Assembly: GCF_900107145.1 (NCBI RefSeq)
Contig: NZ_FNOW01000033.1
Location: forward strand, 1 to 32,820
Reading direction: 5' to 3'
Source: Allochromatium warmingii
GTDB lineage: Bacteria; Pseudomonadota; Gammaproteobacteria; Chromatiales; Chromatiaceae
Length of the DNA stretch: 32,820 bases
Part shown: piece after piece, positions 6,921 through 17,877 of the stretch
How the letters are laid out: each line of letters starts with the position of its first letter
How positions within the stretch are numbered: the stretch's first letter is position 1
Program-made: the position numbers and the translations under genes
Notes under the pieces: model-generated
Seen by the model: only the letters and a program-made list of their open reading frames with translations
What the model was told of the DNA's origin: nothing
The model's database searches: none

Positions 6921-9488
6921 CACCAACAACGGCTGCAATCGCTCCCGCGCCACAGCGAAATCTAATTGCGCAATCGCGGCTGCGACCGGCGCATAGCCCG
7001 ATTCTAAGGTCGTACCCAAACAGGCGGCGTTGAGCGTCCGATTCAAATGCCGCGCCCGACTGTTATGGGCCGCCAATAGCTGATCCAATTCCTGCAACTG
7101 TTCGCGCCAAGTTGCGGCATCGAGCGGCGTTGCGGTCGGATCGGCTGAATACTCGGTCGTGCTGTTCACAGACGCTGGACGCTCTGCTTGCGCGGCATGA
7201 TCGGTTGGAATCCAATCAAAGCGCGTCGGGATTGGCGCAAGCTGATCGAGCGCCTCGGCCATATCTGCCGCGTCGATCCGTGTTAAGCGCACCGTAAACC
7301 AAAAGGTGCTGCCCTGACCGGCGACACTTTCGACGCCAATTTCACCGCCCATCAGCGCCGTCAACCGCTTGCAAATGCTCAGACCCAATCCCGTCCCACC
7401 ATATTGGCGCGTTGTTGACGCATCAGCCTGATGAAAGACATTAAACAGCCGCTCCAATTGCGCTGGCGTCAAACCAATACCGCTATCTTGCACCGCCAAA
7501 TGTAACAATTGTTCCGCGTATTCCGCGTTTTCTGCGGCATTATGATTATGACTAGAAACACCGCATGACACACGCACCTGAACGCCACCGCTATGGGTGA
7601 ATTTCAACGCATTGCCGACCAAATTATTCAGCACCTGCAATAAACGCAGCGGATCACCGCGCAACAGTGCGGGAATTGCTGGATCAATGATAAAATCCAG
7701 CGTCAAGCCCTTTTTTTCGGCCTGAATCGCAAATAACGAGCGCACCGTTGCAATCACATCAGTCAAACGCATCGGAATCGCTTCCAAGTGCATTTGCCCG
7801 GCTTCGATTTTAGAATAATCCAAAATATCATTGAGCACGCCGAGTAAAGCGGTCGCGGCAAGATGAATCCGCTCCAAATAATCGCGCTGATGCGCAGTTA
7901 ATTCCGAATCCAGCAATAACCGCGAGAGACCAATCACCGCATTCATCGGCGTGCGGATTTCATGGCTCATATTGGCGAGAAATTCACCTTTAGCGCGATT
8001 CGCAGCTTCAGCGGCCGCTCGCGCCTGCTCTAATTCCTGCTCATAACCTTTGCGTTCAGTAATATCGCGCCCATTCAGCACCAGCCCGCCGACCGCTGGG
8101 TTATGCAGCAAATTAGTGGCGAGAATTTCAATCTCGCGCCAGCTCCCATCGGCGTGACGCATCGGCCACTCGGCGCATAAGGTCAGATCCGGCGTCATCA
8201 CCACGCGGGCGATGAAACTAGCGGCATCGGAGCGAGCTTCCGTTGATAGCCAATCAAACAGCGGCGCACCCATCAATTCTGCCGGCGCATAGCCGAGCAC
8301 GCGCTGCACCGAATCGCTGATAAACAGCGGGCGCAAACTAGCATCGGTCAGACAAATCAGGTCAGAAGAATGCCGCGCCAGCGACGCAAAGCGGGCGCGA
8401 CTCTCCTGCTTGGCGTGTTCGGCCTGCAACCGCGCCAGCTCACGTCCGGCCACCGCCTGCCGCGCCATCACCAGCACAAACAGCAGCGCCGCGACCAGAA
8501 TCAAAATACTCAGCGTCGTCGCATCCTGCGCAGAGGGTGCAAATAGCGGCCAGCCGAACGCTAACGGAATCAGCAACGCATACACCGCCGTCACGGTCAC
8601 ATAAGGCAGCAGCGCCAAACTCCACACCGGACGCCGCACGCGGCGCGGGGGCGGATCGGGCAGATCGTGACGTCCCCAATAATCGAGATAGGCGGCAATC
8701 ATCAGCGTCAGGGTAGCAAGATGATAAAAAATATCGGTAAAACCGCCGACCTGATAAGCATCGAGCGCCTCTTCATAGGCAAAGCGCAGATCGGCAAACA
8801 AAAAGCTGAACATGCCGAGCGTGAGCCAGAGACGCGGCGCGACCGCTCGCTCACGGCGCGGACGCATCACCCACACCGCCAACCCAACCAACAGCACCGC
8901 ATCACCGGCTGGATACGCCAGCGTAAGCACCAGTTCGAGCAGCGTTTCATGTTGCGCTTCGGTGATCGCCCGTAGCGGAAAATACCAGACCAGCGTTGCC
9001 GTGCCGATGGTCACCACGCTCAGATCCAGCCAAAACAGGATGCGCTCAACACGACTGATGAGCGGTCGCGCAAAATTCAGCAATCCGGCGAGCACGAATG
9101 GAAAAAAGCTCAGATAACCGACATCGGCCAGTGACGGGAAGGGTTCGATCTTGAGCAACAGTTCTTGAATCGCCCAGATCACCTCACCGCACCAATACAA
9201 GAACGCACCCAGCGTAATCAACCCCCAGCCGCGTCGCGTGTGTGAATCGATCCAGGCCGCGTGCGCCACGCGCCAACTCAGCAGCACCAACGACAGATGG
9301 GTGATGACGAACAGCAGATTACCCAGCAGCGGGCGCTGTTCCGGCGTCACTGGCCCCAGATGCAACCAGCCCAAGGTCACGGCCACCAGCAGCAGATTAC
9401 CTACTAACAGCCAAAAACCCAGCTCACTCCAACGCGACCGGTGGGCAGTGGGTCGCACACATTTAGGACGGATCAGGGCATCAGGCAT
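6912..9488 (-). CDS. Membrane-bound PAS sensor histidine kinase
   Basis: 858 residues. The first 350 contain about nine or ten hydrophobic segments forming an integral-membrane sensor of a type I cannot name; it includes the loop IEPFPSLADVGYLSFFPFVLAGLL. A PAS domain follows (about 365-480, FASLARHSSDLICLTDASLRPLFISDSVQRVLGY ... GRDITERKGYEQELE), then the dimerisation domain with phospho-acceptor His509 in NMSHEIRTPMNAVIGL, then a GHKL ATPase with N box NNLVGNALKFTH, G1 DSGIGL and G2 GGTGLGLSI. It has no receiver domain. The last 60 residues form a helical module similar to the ends of the two downstream kinases. It is divergent from the CheB-CheR gene across a 229-bp gap. The signal sensed is unknown. 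Confidence 0.9.
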   Translation of the reverse strand: MPDALIRPKCVRPTAHRSRWSELGFWLLVGNLLLVAVTLGWLHLGPVTPEQRPLLGNLLFVITHLSLVLLSWRVAHAAWIDSHTRRGWGLITLGAFLYWCGEVIWAIQELLLKIEPFPSLADVGYLSFFPFVLAGLLNFARPLISRVERILFWLDLSVVTIGTATLVWYFPLRAITEAQHETLLELVLTLAYPAGDAVLLVGLAVWVMRPRRERAVAPRLWLTLGMFSFLFADLRFAYEEALDAYQVGGFTDIFYHLATLTLMIAAYLDYWGRHDLPDPPPRRVRRPVWSLALLPYVTVTAVYALLIPLAFGWPLFAPSAQDATTLSILILVAALLFVLVMARQAVAGRELARLQAEHAKQESRARFASLARHSSDLICLTDASLRPLFISDSVQRVLGYAPAELMGAPLFDWLSTEARSDAASFIARVVMTPDLTLCAEWPMRHADGSWREIEILATNLLHNPAVGGLVLNGRDITERKGYEQELEQARAAAEAANRAKGEFLANMSHEIRTPMNAVIGLSRLLLDSELTAHQRDYLERIHLAATALLGVLNDILDYSKIEAGQMHLEAIPMRLTDVIATVRSLFAIQAEKKGLTLDFIIDPAIPALLRGDPLRLLQVLNNLVGNALKFTHSGGVQVRVSCGVSSHNHNAAENAEYAEQLLHLAVQDSGIGLTPAQLERLFNVFHQADASTTRQYGGTGLGLSICKRLTALMGGEIGVESVAGQGSTFWFTVRLTRIDAADMAEALDQLAPIPTRFDWIPTDHAAQAERPASVNSTTEYSADPTATPLDAATWREQLQELDQLLAAHNSRARHLNRTLNAACLGTTLESGYAPVAAAIAQLDFAVARERLQPLLVGS

Positions 9489-9592
9489 GGGGAACTCATA
9501 TCAACAGCGGCCGGGCGATGGGACGCCGCAATGCCTGTAGCGTGTCTTTTGGATAGTTTCGCTAGAATGCCGTATTCTAAATCCTGTCAGCA

Positions 9593-9620
9593 TTGACTGT
9601 TGGCAGTTCCTGTCTATTAA
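9593..9620 (+). promoter_or_regulatory. Sigma70-type promoter for the CheB-CheR-PAS operon
   Basis: TTGACT (9593-9598, 5 of 6) and TATTAA (9615-9620, 4 of 6) with a 16-nt spacer, in the divergent intergenic region. It would give a leader of about 90 nt before ATG 9718. Confidence 0.5.
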
Positions 9621-9717
9621 ACACTGTTTGGTTACACGCTGCTTGCGCACCGGCCAGTGCTGTTCGGACACACACCGCCCCCCTTCTAGCCGTCGCTTAT
9701 CACGAGACGCATCACTG

Positions 9718-12663
9718 ATGAAAAAAACCGCCCTGCTCAAGAGCGAAGCGACTGACTTGGCGAAGTCCGCGCCCTTCGATGGCTATGTTGTCTGCATCGG
9801 TGCCTCAGCCGGTGGCCTCGATGCGCTGGAGAAATTTTTCAAAGCCAGCCCGACCGATTTGGGCGCAGCCTTTGTCGTGGTGCAGCATCTCTCACCCGAC
9901 CACAAAAGCATGATGAGCAATCTGCTGGCGCGGCATACCGAAATGCCGGTGACGATGGTCGAGGATGATATGCCGATGGACGCCAATCACGTCTATCTCA
10001 TTCCGCCCGGCGCGATCATGCACGTCACCAAAGGGCATTTACATCTTACGCCCAAAAATCCACGCGGCCTGACGCTGCCCATTGACATCTTTTTTTCCTC
10101 ACTCGCCGATGTCTATGACCGCCGCGCCGTCGGGATTATTCTCTCGGGCACCGGCACTGATGGCACGCGCGGTGCAGTAGCCATCAATGCCGCCGGTGGC
10201 TTTCTCATGGCCCAAGAGCCGGAATCAGCGAAATTCGACGGAATGCCACGCAGTGTCATTGCTACTGGCCTCGTCGATGCCATTTTACCGGCTGAAGAAA
10301 TCCCCGCCCGCCTGCTGGCACATATTCGCAATATTCCCTATCAAGAACCGGAAGTTGAACCACCTCGGTTAATTCCGCGTGCCAACATGACCAATGAAGA
10401 AGTGTTGGCGGCACTCTTGCATTTATTGCATCAAGTCGGTGGTATTGATTTCTCCGATTACAAACCGACAACCGTGATGCGGCGCATTGACCGGCGAATG
10501 CAGGTGCGCCACACACCGGAACTCTATCAGTATTACGATTTACTCGAACACGACCGCAACGAAATTATTACCTTGCGGCGTGAAATGCTGATTTCGGTCA
10601 CCAGCTTTTTCCGTGATCCCGAAACCTTTAATGTGCTGGCCGAGAGCGTCATTGTGCCGATGGTTTCAGATCGCCCGCCAAATGAACCCATTCGCGTCTG
10701 GATTGCTGGCGTTGCCTCCGGTGAAGAAGCCTACACCATCGGCATGTTATTTATTGAAGCCTTCGAGCGCGAGCGCCGCTGGCCGAATTTAAAGATTTTT
10801 GCCACCGATGTCGATCAATCCTGCGTAGAAACCGCCAGCGTTGGTCAATATCCAGAATCTGCTGCTGTCGAATTATCACCGGAGCGTTTGGAACGCTTTT
10901 TTACTAAGCAAGGCGACCGCTTTGTCATTAAAAATGAATTACGGCAGTGCATTGTTTTTGCACGCCATAATTTGCTTGCCGATCCACCTTTTACCAAAAT
11001 GGATCTGGTCGTCTGCCGCAATACCCTGATTTATTTTAATTCCGCTGCCCAAGAACACGCCCTGCGCTCACTGCAATATGCGATTCGTGAAGGCGGAGCC
11101 TTACTGTTGGGATCGAGTGAATCGCTCTCAACCTCGACCGAAGGATTACAAACCATCAGCGCCAAACATAAGCTGTTTCGGCGCGTTGGTGCGATGTCAT
11201 TGCCATTTTTAGAGCGCAAGGGCGCAGCCTTGCTCACCCCACCGACGCTGGGTAAAGCGCCGCAATTAGTCAAAGCGCGGCATGGAGCCAGTGAAGCTTC
11301 TATTGCCAATCTCGGCGTTTCGGCGCTGCTGTCGATTTATGCGCCGCCGGCGATTGTGGTGAATCATCAGCATGAAGCGATTCATTTATTCGGCGATGTC
11401 AATGCTTATTTGCAGACCCGCGAAGGCGCGGCGAGTTTAGAAATCAGCCGCCTGCTGCCGGAAAAACTCACGCCGGTAGCCGCTGCATTGCTCTATAAAG
11501 CAACGCGGGATCGTTGTTCGATTGTTTCGGATTTAATTGACGCCCGTCTCAAAAGTGGTGAGCAACGCACGATTCGCTTATCTGCTCATCCACTCGCTAC
11601 GGAAAGCGATGAGCGGCTGACCTTGTTATGTTTTGAGGTCGCGCCGAATCAAACCACCACGACAACCGCCGAACCAGTTGATATTGACGCTGAAACTATG
11701 GCACGGCTTGCGGTGCTCGAACGGGAATTAGCTGCGACCCGTGAGAGTTTACAAGCAACCATTGAAGAGCTAGAAACCTCGAACGAAGAATTACAGGCCA
11801 CCAATGAAGAGCTGATGGCCTCGAATGAAGAATTGCAAAGCTCGAATGAAGAATTGCAATCAGTCAATGAAGAAATGAGCACGGTGAATGCCGAGTTTCA
11901 AGAAAAAATGCTCATGCTCAATCGCGTCAATGCCGATCTGGATAGCATGGCGAAAGCGGCAGGCGTGGCAACAATTTTTCTCGATTCTAAATTACACATC
12001 ACGCGATTCAGTCCCGATGCGACGCAGATTTTCAAACTGCGCGAATCCGATGCTGGGCGACCGCTGGGCGATATTTCGCATGTCTTGCGCTATCCCAATT
12101 TAATGGAAGATTTGCGCCAAACGCTCGCGACCCAGCGTTTAGTTGAAACCGAAGTCGTCACCCTTGATGATAAAAAAACCTATCTCGTGCGCATTCTGCC
12201 GTATTTAATTCCCTCGACGACAATCAATGGCGTGGTCGCAACCTTTGTCGATGTCACGGCTTTCCATGATGCGCGGCGACTGCAATCTATTCTCGACGCA
12301 CTGCCGGAACATATTGCCGTGCTCGATCATAGTGGCTGCATTGTGCTGGTGAATACTGCATGGCGACGCTTTGCGCGTGCCAATGGTGATAAAGACCTGA
12401 AACACTCTAGCCCGGGTACGAATTATCTGGAAATCTGCCAACCCGGAATGAGTCAAGAAGACGACTATGCTGAACGCGCCTATGCGGGTTTACGCAGTGT
12501 ATTAGAAGGTTCACTCCCGATTTTTTCGATGGAATATCCCTGTCATTCAGAAAATGAAGAACGCTGGTTTATTATGAACGTTGCACCAGTGATGAATCAG
12601 GAGATTGGCGTCGTCGTCAGTCATATCAATATTACGGCTTGGCATCGGAGTCGCGCGAGTTGA
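9718..12663 (+). CDS. CheB-CheR fusion with coiled coil and PAS domains
   Basis: 981 residues. Residues 20-190 are a CheB-type methylesterase with triad Ser30 (IGASAGG), His57 ([10 protein letters not shown]) and Asp148 (SGTGTDGT). About 210-480 is a CheR-type methyltransferase: [28 protein letters not shown], the SAM site [19 protein letters not shown] and [13 protein letters not shown] strongly heptad-like coiled coil with repeated EELQ(S/A)(S/T)NEEL follows at about 660-740, then two PAS domains to the end. There is no kinase domain in this chain, but a PAS kinase gene overlaps its stop. The family is usually linked to two-component signalling and not to motility operons; no MCP, CheA or CheW is seen here. 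ATG 9718 is chosen because homologues begin shortly before the CheB core; a start at 9628 would add 30 poorly typical residues. Confidence 0.9.
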   Translation: MKKTALLKSEATDLAKSAPFDGYVVCIGASAGGLDALEKFFKASPTDLGAAFVVVQHLSPDHKSMMSNLLARHTEMPVTMVEDDMPMDANHVYLIPPGAIMHVTKGHLHLTPKNPRGLTLPIDIFFSSLADVYDRRAVGIILSGTGTDGTRGAVAINAAGGFLMAQEPESAKFDGMPRSVIATGLVDAILPAEEIPARLLAHIRNIPYQEPEVEPPRLIPRANMTNEEVLAALLHLLHQVGGIDFSDYKPTTVMRRIDRRMQVRHTPELYQYYDLLEHDRNEIITLRREMLISVTSFFRDPETFNVLAESVIVPMVSDRPPNEPIRVWIAGVASGEEAYTIGMLFIEAFERERRWPNLKIFATDVDQSCVETASVGQYPESAAVELSPERLERFFTKQGDRFVIKNELRQCIVFARHNLLADPPFTKMDLVVCRNTLIYFNSAAQEHALRSLQYAIREGGALLLGSSESLSTSTEGLQTISAKHKLFRRVGAMSLPFLERKGAALLTPPTLGKAPQLVKARHGASEASIANLGVSALLSIYAPPAIVVNHQHEAIHLFGDVNAYLQTREGAASLEISRLLPEKLTPVAAALLYKATRDRCSIVSDLIDARLKSGEQRTIRLSAHPLATESDERLTLLCFEVAPNQTTTTTAEPVDIDAETMARLAVLERELAATRESLQATIEELETSNEELQATNEELMASNEELQSSNEELQSVNEEMSTVNAEFQEKMLMLNRVNADLDSMAKAAGVATIFLDSKLHITRFSPDATQIFKLRESDAGRPLGDISHVLRYPNLMEDLRQTLATQRLVETEVVTLDDKKTYLVRILPYLIPSTTINGVVATFVDVTAFHDARRLQSILDALPEHIAVLDHSGCIVLVNTAWRRFARANGDKDLKHSSPGTNYLEICQPGMSQEDDYAERAYAGLRSVLEGSLPIFSMEYPCHSENEERWFIMNVAPVMNQEIGVVVSHINITAWHRSRAS

Positions 12664-14348
12664 AACCGCGTCATTTTAATATTGCCAAGCTCCGTGAACG
12701 TGCTGAACAGGCCATTGCCGATGGTCAAGCAAAATTGGCCTTGTCAATTGCAACCGACGATACCACGACCTTAGAACTGTCGCATCTGATTGAAGAATTG
12801 CGCGTCTATCAAGCGGAATTAGAAATTCAGAATGATGAATTGATCCAAGCGCAGGATCATATCGCGGTCGCGATGGAACGCTATCGGCGCTTATTCGATC
12901 ATTTGCCGGTGCCGGCGATTGTAGTCGATACCAGCGGCTTTATTGTCGAGACCAACGATCAAGCGTGCGCTGTACTTGGTATTAGTCCTCATGCTGCCTA
13001 TCATCGCGGCTCGTTGTTTCAACTCTTTGACTTTCCTGGGCGCACGCGGCTGCATGGGTTAATGCGCACGCCGCTAGAATCTGGCCCCTATTGTTTAGAG
13101 GCGATGACGCTCAAAAGCTCGGTCGATGGCCCGCTGTTTTTTGATGTCTATATTATGCCATTGAATGAGCAGGCGACAGCGGAGCGTCAAATTCTGGTGG
13201 CACTGGTTGATCGCAGTGCCGAGCAAGCCTTACGGGCACTGTCGCGGGAATTGATGCAAGCAAAATTAGCGGCGGAACAGGCAAATGTCGCCAAAAGTGC
13301 CTTTTTAGCCAATATGGGGCATGAATTGCGCACGCCGATGAATGCGCTGATTGGGCTGTCGAATTTATTGCTCGATGATGATGACCCAATGACTGCCCAT
13401 CAGCGTGATTATTTGCTCAAGATTCATGATTCTGCTGTCGCGCTGTCGAGTCTGCTCAATGATATTCTCGATTATTCCAAGATTGAAACGGGTTCCTTGC
13501 ATTTGGAATCATCGCCGCTGAATCTCGATAATATTTTAGAGCGCACGCGCCAACTGTTTGCCCCCTACGCAGAAGCAAAAGGCTTAGTTTTTAATTGCGA
13601 AAAAGCCCCTGAGGTGCCAGCGATATTAGCCGGTGATGCGTTGCGCATACAACAGGTGCTCGATCATCTGGTCGATAATGCGATTGAATTTACGCAGCAT
13701 GGACAAGTGAGCGTGCGCATTGATTTAGTAACCGATAGCGTGACGACGTTTAATAGCCAACAACCGCTGATTGTGCGCTTTACGATCCGCGATACTGGTC
13801 AGGGATTGAGTGTCGAGCAACGGCACGCGCTGTTTGCACCATTTCAGCAAGGTGATATGTCGGCGAGCCGAATGCACGGCGGCACCGGACTGGGCTTGAG
13901 CATCAGTCAGCGTCTGGTCGAGCTAATGAATGGCGAGATTGGTGTCGAGAGCCACTTGGCAAGTGGCAGTACGTTTTGGTTTACGGTACCGTTTCAGTTG
14001 AGTGAGACAGCCGCTGGCAGCGCACACGAAAAGCCATTAAAACACCTCAGCGTCGCGACGCTTGCGGCGCGAGTGCCGCGCCCGCTGGCCGATGCGGCAC
14101 GCCTTGAGGCCAAGCCGCTAAATCTGGCCGATTTGTATCCAAAACTCAAAACGCTGGCTTGGATGCTAGACAATCGTCAAAGTCGAGCGCGTCAGCTCAA
14201 TACGGATATTCAATCGTTGGTGCATGGCTCATCCTTGCAGGACGATTACGCGCCGATTGCCGCCGCCATCACGCAGCTTGATTTTGATACCGCGCTTGTG
14301 GCGTTGCGCCAATTGGCGCAGCACTATGATTGGAATTTGACCTCATGA
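12660..14348 (+). CDS. PAS-domain histidine kinase (soluble)
   Basis: 562 residues from TTG 12660, whose codon overlaps the preceding TGA (TTGA), indicating coupled translation; an in-frame TTG at 12639 is the alternative. The N-terminus is helical ([26 protein letters not shown]), resembling linkers before PAS domains. A PAS domain follows (about 75-195, [29 protein letters not shown]), then the dimerisation domain with His221 in [16 protein letters not shown], then the ATPase with [18 protein letters not shown] and [17 protein letters not shown]. No membrane segment and no receiver. It ends in the same helical module as its neighbours (QSRARQLN ... [23 protein letters not shown]). It probably receives input from the CheB-CheR-PAS protein made just upstream. 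Confidence 0.92.
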   Translation: MKPRHFNIAKLRERAEQAIADGQAKLALSIATDDTTTLELSHLIEELRVYQAELEIQNDELIQAQDHIAVAMERYRRLFDHLPVPAIVVDTSGFIVETNDQACAVLGISPHAAYHRGSLFQLFDFPGRTRLHGLMRTPLESGPYCLEAMTLKSSVDGPLFFDVYIMPLNEQATAERQILVALVDRSAEQALRALSRELMQAKLAAEQANVAKSAFLANMGHELRTPMNALIGLSNLLLDDDDPMTAHQRDYLLKIHDSAVALSSLLNDILDYSKIETGSLHLESSPLNLDNILERTRQLFAPYAEAKGLVFNCEKAPEVPAILAGDALRIQQVLDHLVDNAIEFTQHGQVSVRIDLVTDSVTTFNSQQPLIVRFTIRDTGQGLSVEQRHALFAPFQQGDMSASRMHGGTGLGLSISQRLVELMNGEIGVESHLASGSTFWFTVPFQLSETAAGSAHEKPLKHLSVATLAARVPRPLADAARLEAKPLNLADLYPKLKTLAWMLDNRQSRARQLNTDIQSLVHGSSLQDDYAPIAAAITQLDFDTALVALRQLAQHYDWNLTS

Positions 14349-15784
14349 ACGAACACGATTTGCCGCGAATTCTGATTATCGACGACACGCCGACCAATAT
14401 CGAAATTTTGCTCGGCATGTTAGAGGATCGCTATGACACCAGCTTTGCCACCTCGGGACGGCAGGCGCTCGATCTGCTGACCAAAACGGCGCTGCCGGAT
14501 TTGATCCTACTCGATGTGATGATGCCGGAGATGGACGGTTATGAGGTCTGCGCGGCGCTTAAAACCAATCCGGCGACCCGCGAGATTCCAGTAATTTTCG
14601 TCACTGCCCGCACGGATTCCGAAAGCGAAACCAGTGCGCTGGCTGCCGGTGGCGTGGATTTTGTTCATAAGCCGGTTAATAAAGCAGTGCTCCGCGCACG
14701 GGTGGCGCTGCATCTGGAACTCGAACAACGCGCCCGCGAACTGCGCACCGCCAATGCGGAACTGACGCGCCACCGCGATCATCTGGAAGAATTGGTACAC
14801 GAGCGCGTGCGCGAACTGGCGCTTGCCCGCGATGAAGCCGAAAGCGCCAATCGCGCCAAAAGTGTGTTTTTAACCAATGTTGGGCATGAATTTCTCACGC
14901 CGCTGCATCAAATCATGGGATTGGCGTATCTGGCGAAACGCGATCTGCCCGATGAACGCGCCAGAACCCGCATGAAGCATCTGGAACGCGCTTCGCAGCG
15001 ACTGCTGCATATTGTCAACGATTTGCTCACGCTCAGTCGCGCCGAATCCGAGCGCCTGACGTTGAAGCTGCATGATTTTGCGCTGGCTGAACTGTGTGAA
15101 CGTCTGATCACCCGCTTTGCCGCCAATGCGCAGACCAAAGGACTGGCGCTGACGCAGCAGATCGCCGCTGACGCCCCGCGCTATCTGCACGGCGATGCGG
15201 TGCATCTGGAACAGGTGCTGGATGCGCTGCTGAGTAACGCGATCAAATTTTCTGAAAGTGGCCACGTACAACTCAGCGTCACGGTTCACGAAACGCGAGA
15301 AAAAGCGGTCACGCTCCGCTTTGCGGTTGCCGATCAGGGCATCGGCCTGACAGCGGATATTCGCGCTGGCTTATTTGAGCCGTTCCGTCAGGGCGATAGC
15401 TCGATGACGCGCCGTTATGAAGGCGTGGGCTTGGGGCTGGCGCTGGCGAAACGCCTGATTGCACTGATGGGCGGTGAGATTGGCGTCGAGAGCAATCCGG
15501 GCGGCGGTAGCGTGTTTTGGTTTCGGGTGCGGCTGGCGCTGGGCGCGGCCCCGTCACACGAATCGCTCACATCGCATCCGGTGGTGGTGGTCGATGAAGC
15601 GGTGCTTCAGAAAGCCATTGATGACCTGTCGCGCCTGCTTGAACAATGCGATGTGAACGCACATAACCTCTATTTCGATGCCCCGAGCCTGTATGAATCT
15701 GCTTTGCAAGACCGTGAAGCGGCATTTTGCACGGCGCTGTCGAGTTATGACTTCGAGACGGCGCTGAAATTATTGCGGGGTTGA
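14345..15784 (+). CDS. Receiver-histidine kinase hybrid (REC-HisKA-ATPase)
   Basis: 479 residues. The start ATG 14345 overlaps the previous TGA (ATGA); a TTG at 14330 is less likely. The N-terminal receiver has Asp13-Asp14, phospho-acceptor Asp57 ([16 protein letters not shown]) and Lys109 (FVHKPV). A helical linker leads to the dimerisation domain with His181 in [16 protein letters not shown]. The usual HE(L/F)RTP is HEFLTP here: the Arg is replaced by Leu. The ATPase domain has [17 protein letters not shown] and [16 protein letters not shown]. It ends in the [10 protein letters not shown] form of the module shared with the other kinases. It is probably phosphorylated by the preceding kinase and acts as a second relay; no DNA-binding or GGDEF output is present. 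Confidence 0.92.
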   Translation: MNEHDLPRILIIDDTPTNIEILLGMLEDRYDTSFATSGRQALDLLTKTALPDLILLDVMMPEMDGYEVCAALKTNPATREIPVIFVTARTDSESETSALAAGGVDFVHKPVNKAVLRARVALHLELEQRARELRTANAELTRHRDHLEELVHERVRELALARDEAESANRAKSVFLTNVGHEFLTPLHQIMGLAYLAKRDLPDERARTRMKHLERASQRLLHIVNDLLTLSRAESERLTLKLHDFALAELCERLITRFAANAQTKGLALTQQIAADAPRYLHGDAVHLEQVLDALLSNAIKFSESGHVQLSVTVHETREKAVTLRFAVADQGIGLTADIRAGLFEPFRQGDSSMTRRYEGVGLGLALAKRLIALMGGEIGVESNPGGGSVFWFRVRLALGAAPSHESLTSHPVVVVDEAVLQKAIDDLSRLLEQCDVNAHNLYFDAPSLYESALQDREAAFCTALSSYDFETALKLLRG

Positions 15785-15803
15785 GAGCTGGAAGCTGATA
15801 GCC
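15784..15803. repeat. AGCT-rich dispersed intergenic repeat, copy 2
   Basis: GAGCTGGAAGCTGATAGCC-type sequence directly after the kinase stop and before the rpsP leader. It shares GCTGGAAGCT and GCTGATAGC with copies 3 and 4. Confidence 0.45.
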
Positions 15804-15905
15804 AAAAAAACAGACTTCCATTTTGCGCATAATTCTGTATATTTGCGCGTTTACCCGCGGGCCATCCGCGAGCCTCCCTATCCAGCTCTTGAGCCAGGAC
15901 AGCAC

Positions 15906-16163
15906 ATGGTCACGATTCGTTTGTCACGTGGTGGTTCCAAGAAGAACCCGTTTTATCAGATCGTCGTCGCCGACATCCGCTCCAAGCGCGATGGTCGCTA
16001 CATCGAGCGCCTCGGTTTTTTTAATCCGAATGCGCGGGGCGGCGAAATCCCGCTGCGTCTCGACACCGCACTCGCTCAAGAGTGGATTCGCAAGGGCGCA
16101 CAGCCGACGGATCGTGTCAAGCAATTGCTCAAGCAGGCTACCCGCGCAGCGGCTGCCGCTTAA
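15906..16163 (+). CDS. rpsP: 30S ribosomal protein S16
   Basis: 85 residues beginning [41 protein letters not shown], the standard S16 N-terminus, and ending in an alanine run. It is a structural protein of the small subunit body. ATG 15906 has AGGA 7-8 nt upstream. First gene of the classic rpsP-rimM-trmD-rplS block. The 120-bp leader holds -10-like CATAAT (15828-15833) and TATATT (15838-15843) without a clear -35 partner, so the promoter is likely nearby but not resolved. Confidence 0.98.
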   Translation: MVTIRLSRGGSKKNPFYQIVVADIRSKRDGRYIERLGFFNPNARGGEIPLRLDTALAQEWIRKGAQPTDRVKQLLKQATRAAAAA

Positions 16164-16211
16164 TCGCTGACCGCCTCACCCGCGTTTGCGATCAGCGTCT
16201 TAGAGCACAGT

Positions 16212-16730
16212 ATGCCCGCCGAGACCGAGACCGCTCACTCTACTCGGATCGTGCTCGGGCGCGTGTCCGGTTTATACGGCGTCAAGGGCTGGGTCAAGAT
16301 TTATTCTGAAACCGCGCCCCGTGATGGCATTTTGCGCTATTCCCCGTGGCTACTCGGGCCAGATGGCATCGAACGCCGCGTGGTCGAAGGCAAAGCACAG
16401 GGCAAAGGCGTGATCGCTCGGCTCGATGGCTGCAACGACCGCGACCAAGCCGCCGCGCTGATCGGTCAGGACATCGCCATTCACCGTGCGCAATTGCCGC
16501 CGCCGCATCCCGACGAATTTTACTGGGTCGATCTCGAAGGCTTGAGCGTCATCACCCAAAATGGCGTTGATCTCGGGCGCGTGTCGCATCTGTTTGCTAC
16601 CGGCGCGAATGATGTTCTCGTTGTGATCGGTGAGCGCGAGCGGCTGATTCCGTTTGTGTGGGATGACGTGATTGTGGATGTCGATTTTGCGCAGCGCCGC
16701 ATCTGTGTCGAGTGGGATCCGGAGTTCTGA
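16212..16730 (+). CDS. rimM: Ribosome maturation factor RimM
   Basis: 172 residues. RimM binds S19 in the assembling 30S head and helps 16S rRNA processing. The N-terminal barrel is clear in [21 protein letters not shown], and the C-terminal PRC-barrel begins at [12 protein letters not shown] and includes [24 protein letters not shown]. It lies 48 bp after rpsP and 14 bp before trmD, in the usual operon order. Confidence 0.97.
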   Translation: MPAETETAHSTRIVLGRVSGLYGVKGWVKIYSETAPRDGILRYSPWLLGPDGIERRVVEGKAQGKGVIARLDGCNDRDQAAALIGQDIAIHRAQLPPPHPDEFYWVDLEGLSVITQNGVDLGRVSHLFATGANDVLVVIGERERLIPFVWDDVIVDVDFAQRRICVEWDPEF

Positions 16731-16744
16731 CGCGAGGCGCGGCG

Positions 16745-17494
16745 ATGCGCTTTGATGTCATCACGCTGTTTCCCGATGTGTTTGGCCCGTTTGTCGCTCA
16801 CGGTGTAACCGGACGCGCCTTCACACGCGGCCTCGCTACGTTGCAACTGTGGAATCCCCGCGATTTCACCTCGGATGTACACCGCACGGTTGATGATCGT
16901 CCCTATGGCGGCGGGCCGGGCATGGTGATGAAGATCGAGCCACTGCGGGCTGCGATTTGCGCCGCTCGTGCCGCTGCACCGATGAGCCGGGTTGCCTATC
17001 TGTCGCCGCAAGGTCGGCTGCTCGATCAGACGGCGATTGTTGACATTGCGGCCCAACCCGGCTGGATTCTGCTCGCTGGACGCTATGAAGGTATCGACGA
17101 GCGGTTGATTGATGCGCATGTCGATGAAGAATGGTCGATTGGCGACTATGTCCTCAGCGGCGGCGAATTGCCGGCGATGGTGGTCATGGATGCCGTCATT
17201 CGGCTGTTGCCGGGCGCACTTGGTCACGCCGCTTCCGCGCAGCAGGATTCGCACATGGATGGGCTGTTGGATTGCCCGCATTACACCCGCCCTGAGCAGA
17301 GCGCCGAAGGGTCGGTGCCAGCGGTGTTGATTGGCGGCGATCATGCGGCGATTGCGCGGTGGCGGCAGCGGCAGGCGCTGGGTCGAACCTGGCAGCGTCG
17401 CCCTGAGCTACTCACGCGGCGCGGACTCAGCGAGACCGAGCGCGTATTACTCGATGAATTCATACTGGCCCATCGTGACGATGGTGCTGGCTGA
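16745..17494 (+). CDS. trmD: tRNA (guanine-37-N1)-methyltransferase
   Basis: 249 residues from ATG 16745. TrmD methylates G37 next to the anticodon to prevent frameshifting. The start [16 protein letters not shown], the segment [33 protein letters not shown] and [26 protein letters not shown] form the trefoil-knot SAM site of the family. The frame is open further upstream into rimM, but those residues precede the conserved N-terminus. GAGG lies about 8 nt before the chosen start. Confidence 0.98.
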   Translation: MRFDVITLFPDVFGPFVAHGVTGRAFTRGLATLQLWNPRDFTSDVHRTVDDRPYGGGPGMVMKIEPLRAAICAARAAAPMSRVAYLSPQGRLLDQTAIVDIAAQPGWILLAGRYEGIDERLIDAHVDEEWSIGDYVLSGGELPAMVVMDAVIRLLPGALGHAASAQQDSHMDGLLDCPHYTRPEQSAEGSVPAVLIGGDHAAIARWRQRQALGRTWQRRPELLTRRGLSETERVLLDEFILAHRDDGAG

Positions 17495-17516
17495 GAACAG
17501 GAGCTAGGAAAAAATC

Positions 17517-17861
17517 ATGAGCAACATTATTCAGCAGCTCGAACAAGAGCAGATGACCCGCGAGGTTCCCGACTTCGCCCCCGGTGATACCGTCGTCGTC
17601 CAAGTTAAAGTCAAGGAAGGCAACCGCGAGCGGCTGCAAGCGTTCGAGGGTGTGGTGATCGCCATTCGGAGCCGTGGCCTGAATTCGGCCTTCACGGTGC
17701 GCAAGATTTCGCACGGCGAAGGCGTCGAGCGCGTGTTTCAGACCTACAGCCCCGCGATTGCCAGCATCGAAGTCAAGCGCAAGGGCGATGTGCGCCGCGC
17801 CAAGCTGTACTATCTGCGCGATCTCAGCGGCAAGGCTGCCCGCATCAAGGAAAAGATTTAA
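17517..17861 (+). CDS. rplS: 50S ribosomal protein L19
   Basis: 114 residues: [65 protein letters not shown], the standard L19 sequence, with the C-terminal [19 protein letters not shown]. It sits at the subunit interface. A strong ribosome site (AGGAG) precedes ATG 17517. Last gene of the standard block; sbcB follows 16 bp later. Confidence 0.98.
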   Translation: MSNIIQQLEQEQMTREVPDFAPGDTVVVQVKVKEGNRERLQAFEGVVIAIRSRGLNSAFTVRKISHGEGVERVFQTYSPAIASIEVKRKGDVRRAKLYYLRDLSGKAARIKEKI

Positions 17862-17877
17862 GCTGCTCCGGCACGCT

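Noticed and set aside
9628-9717. Longer start for the CheB-CheR protein
   Set aside because: The added 30 residues are arginine-rich and atypical, and homologues start close to the CheB core. It also lies at the expected transcription start of the promoter at 9593-9620.
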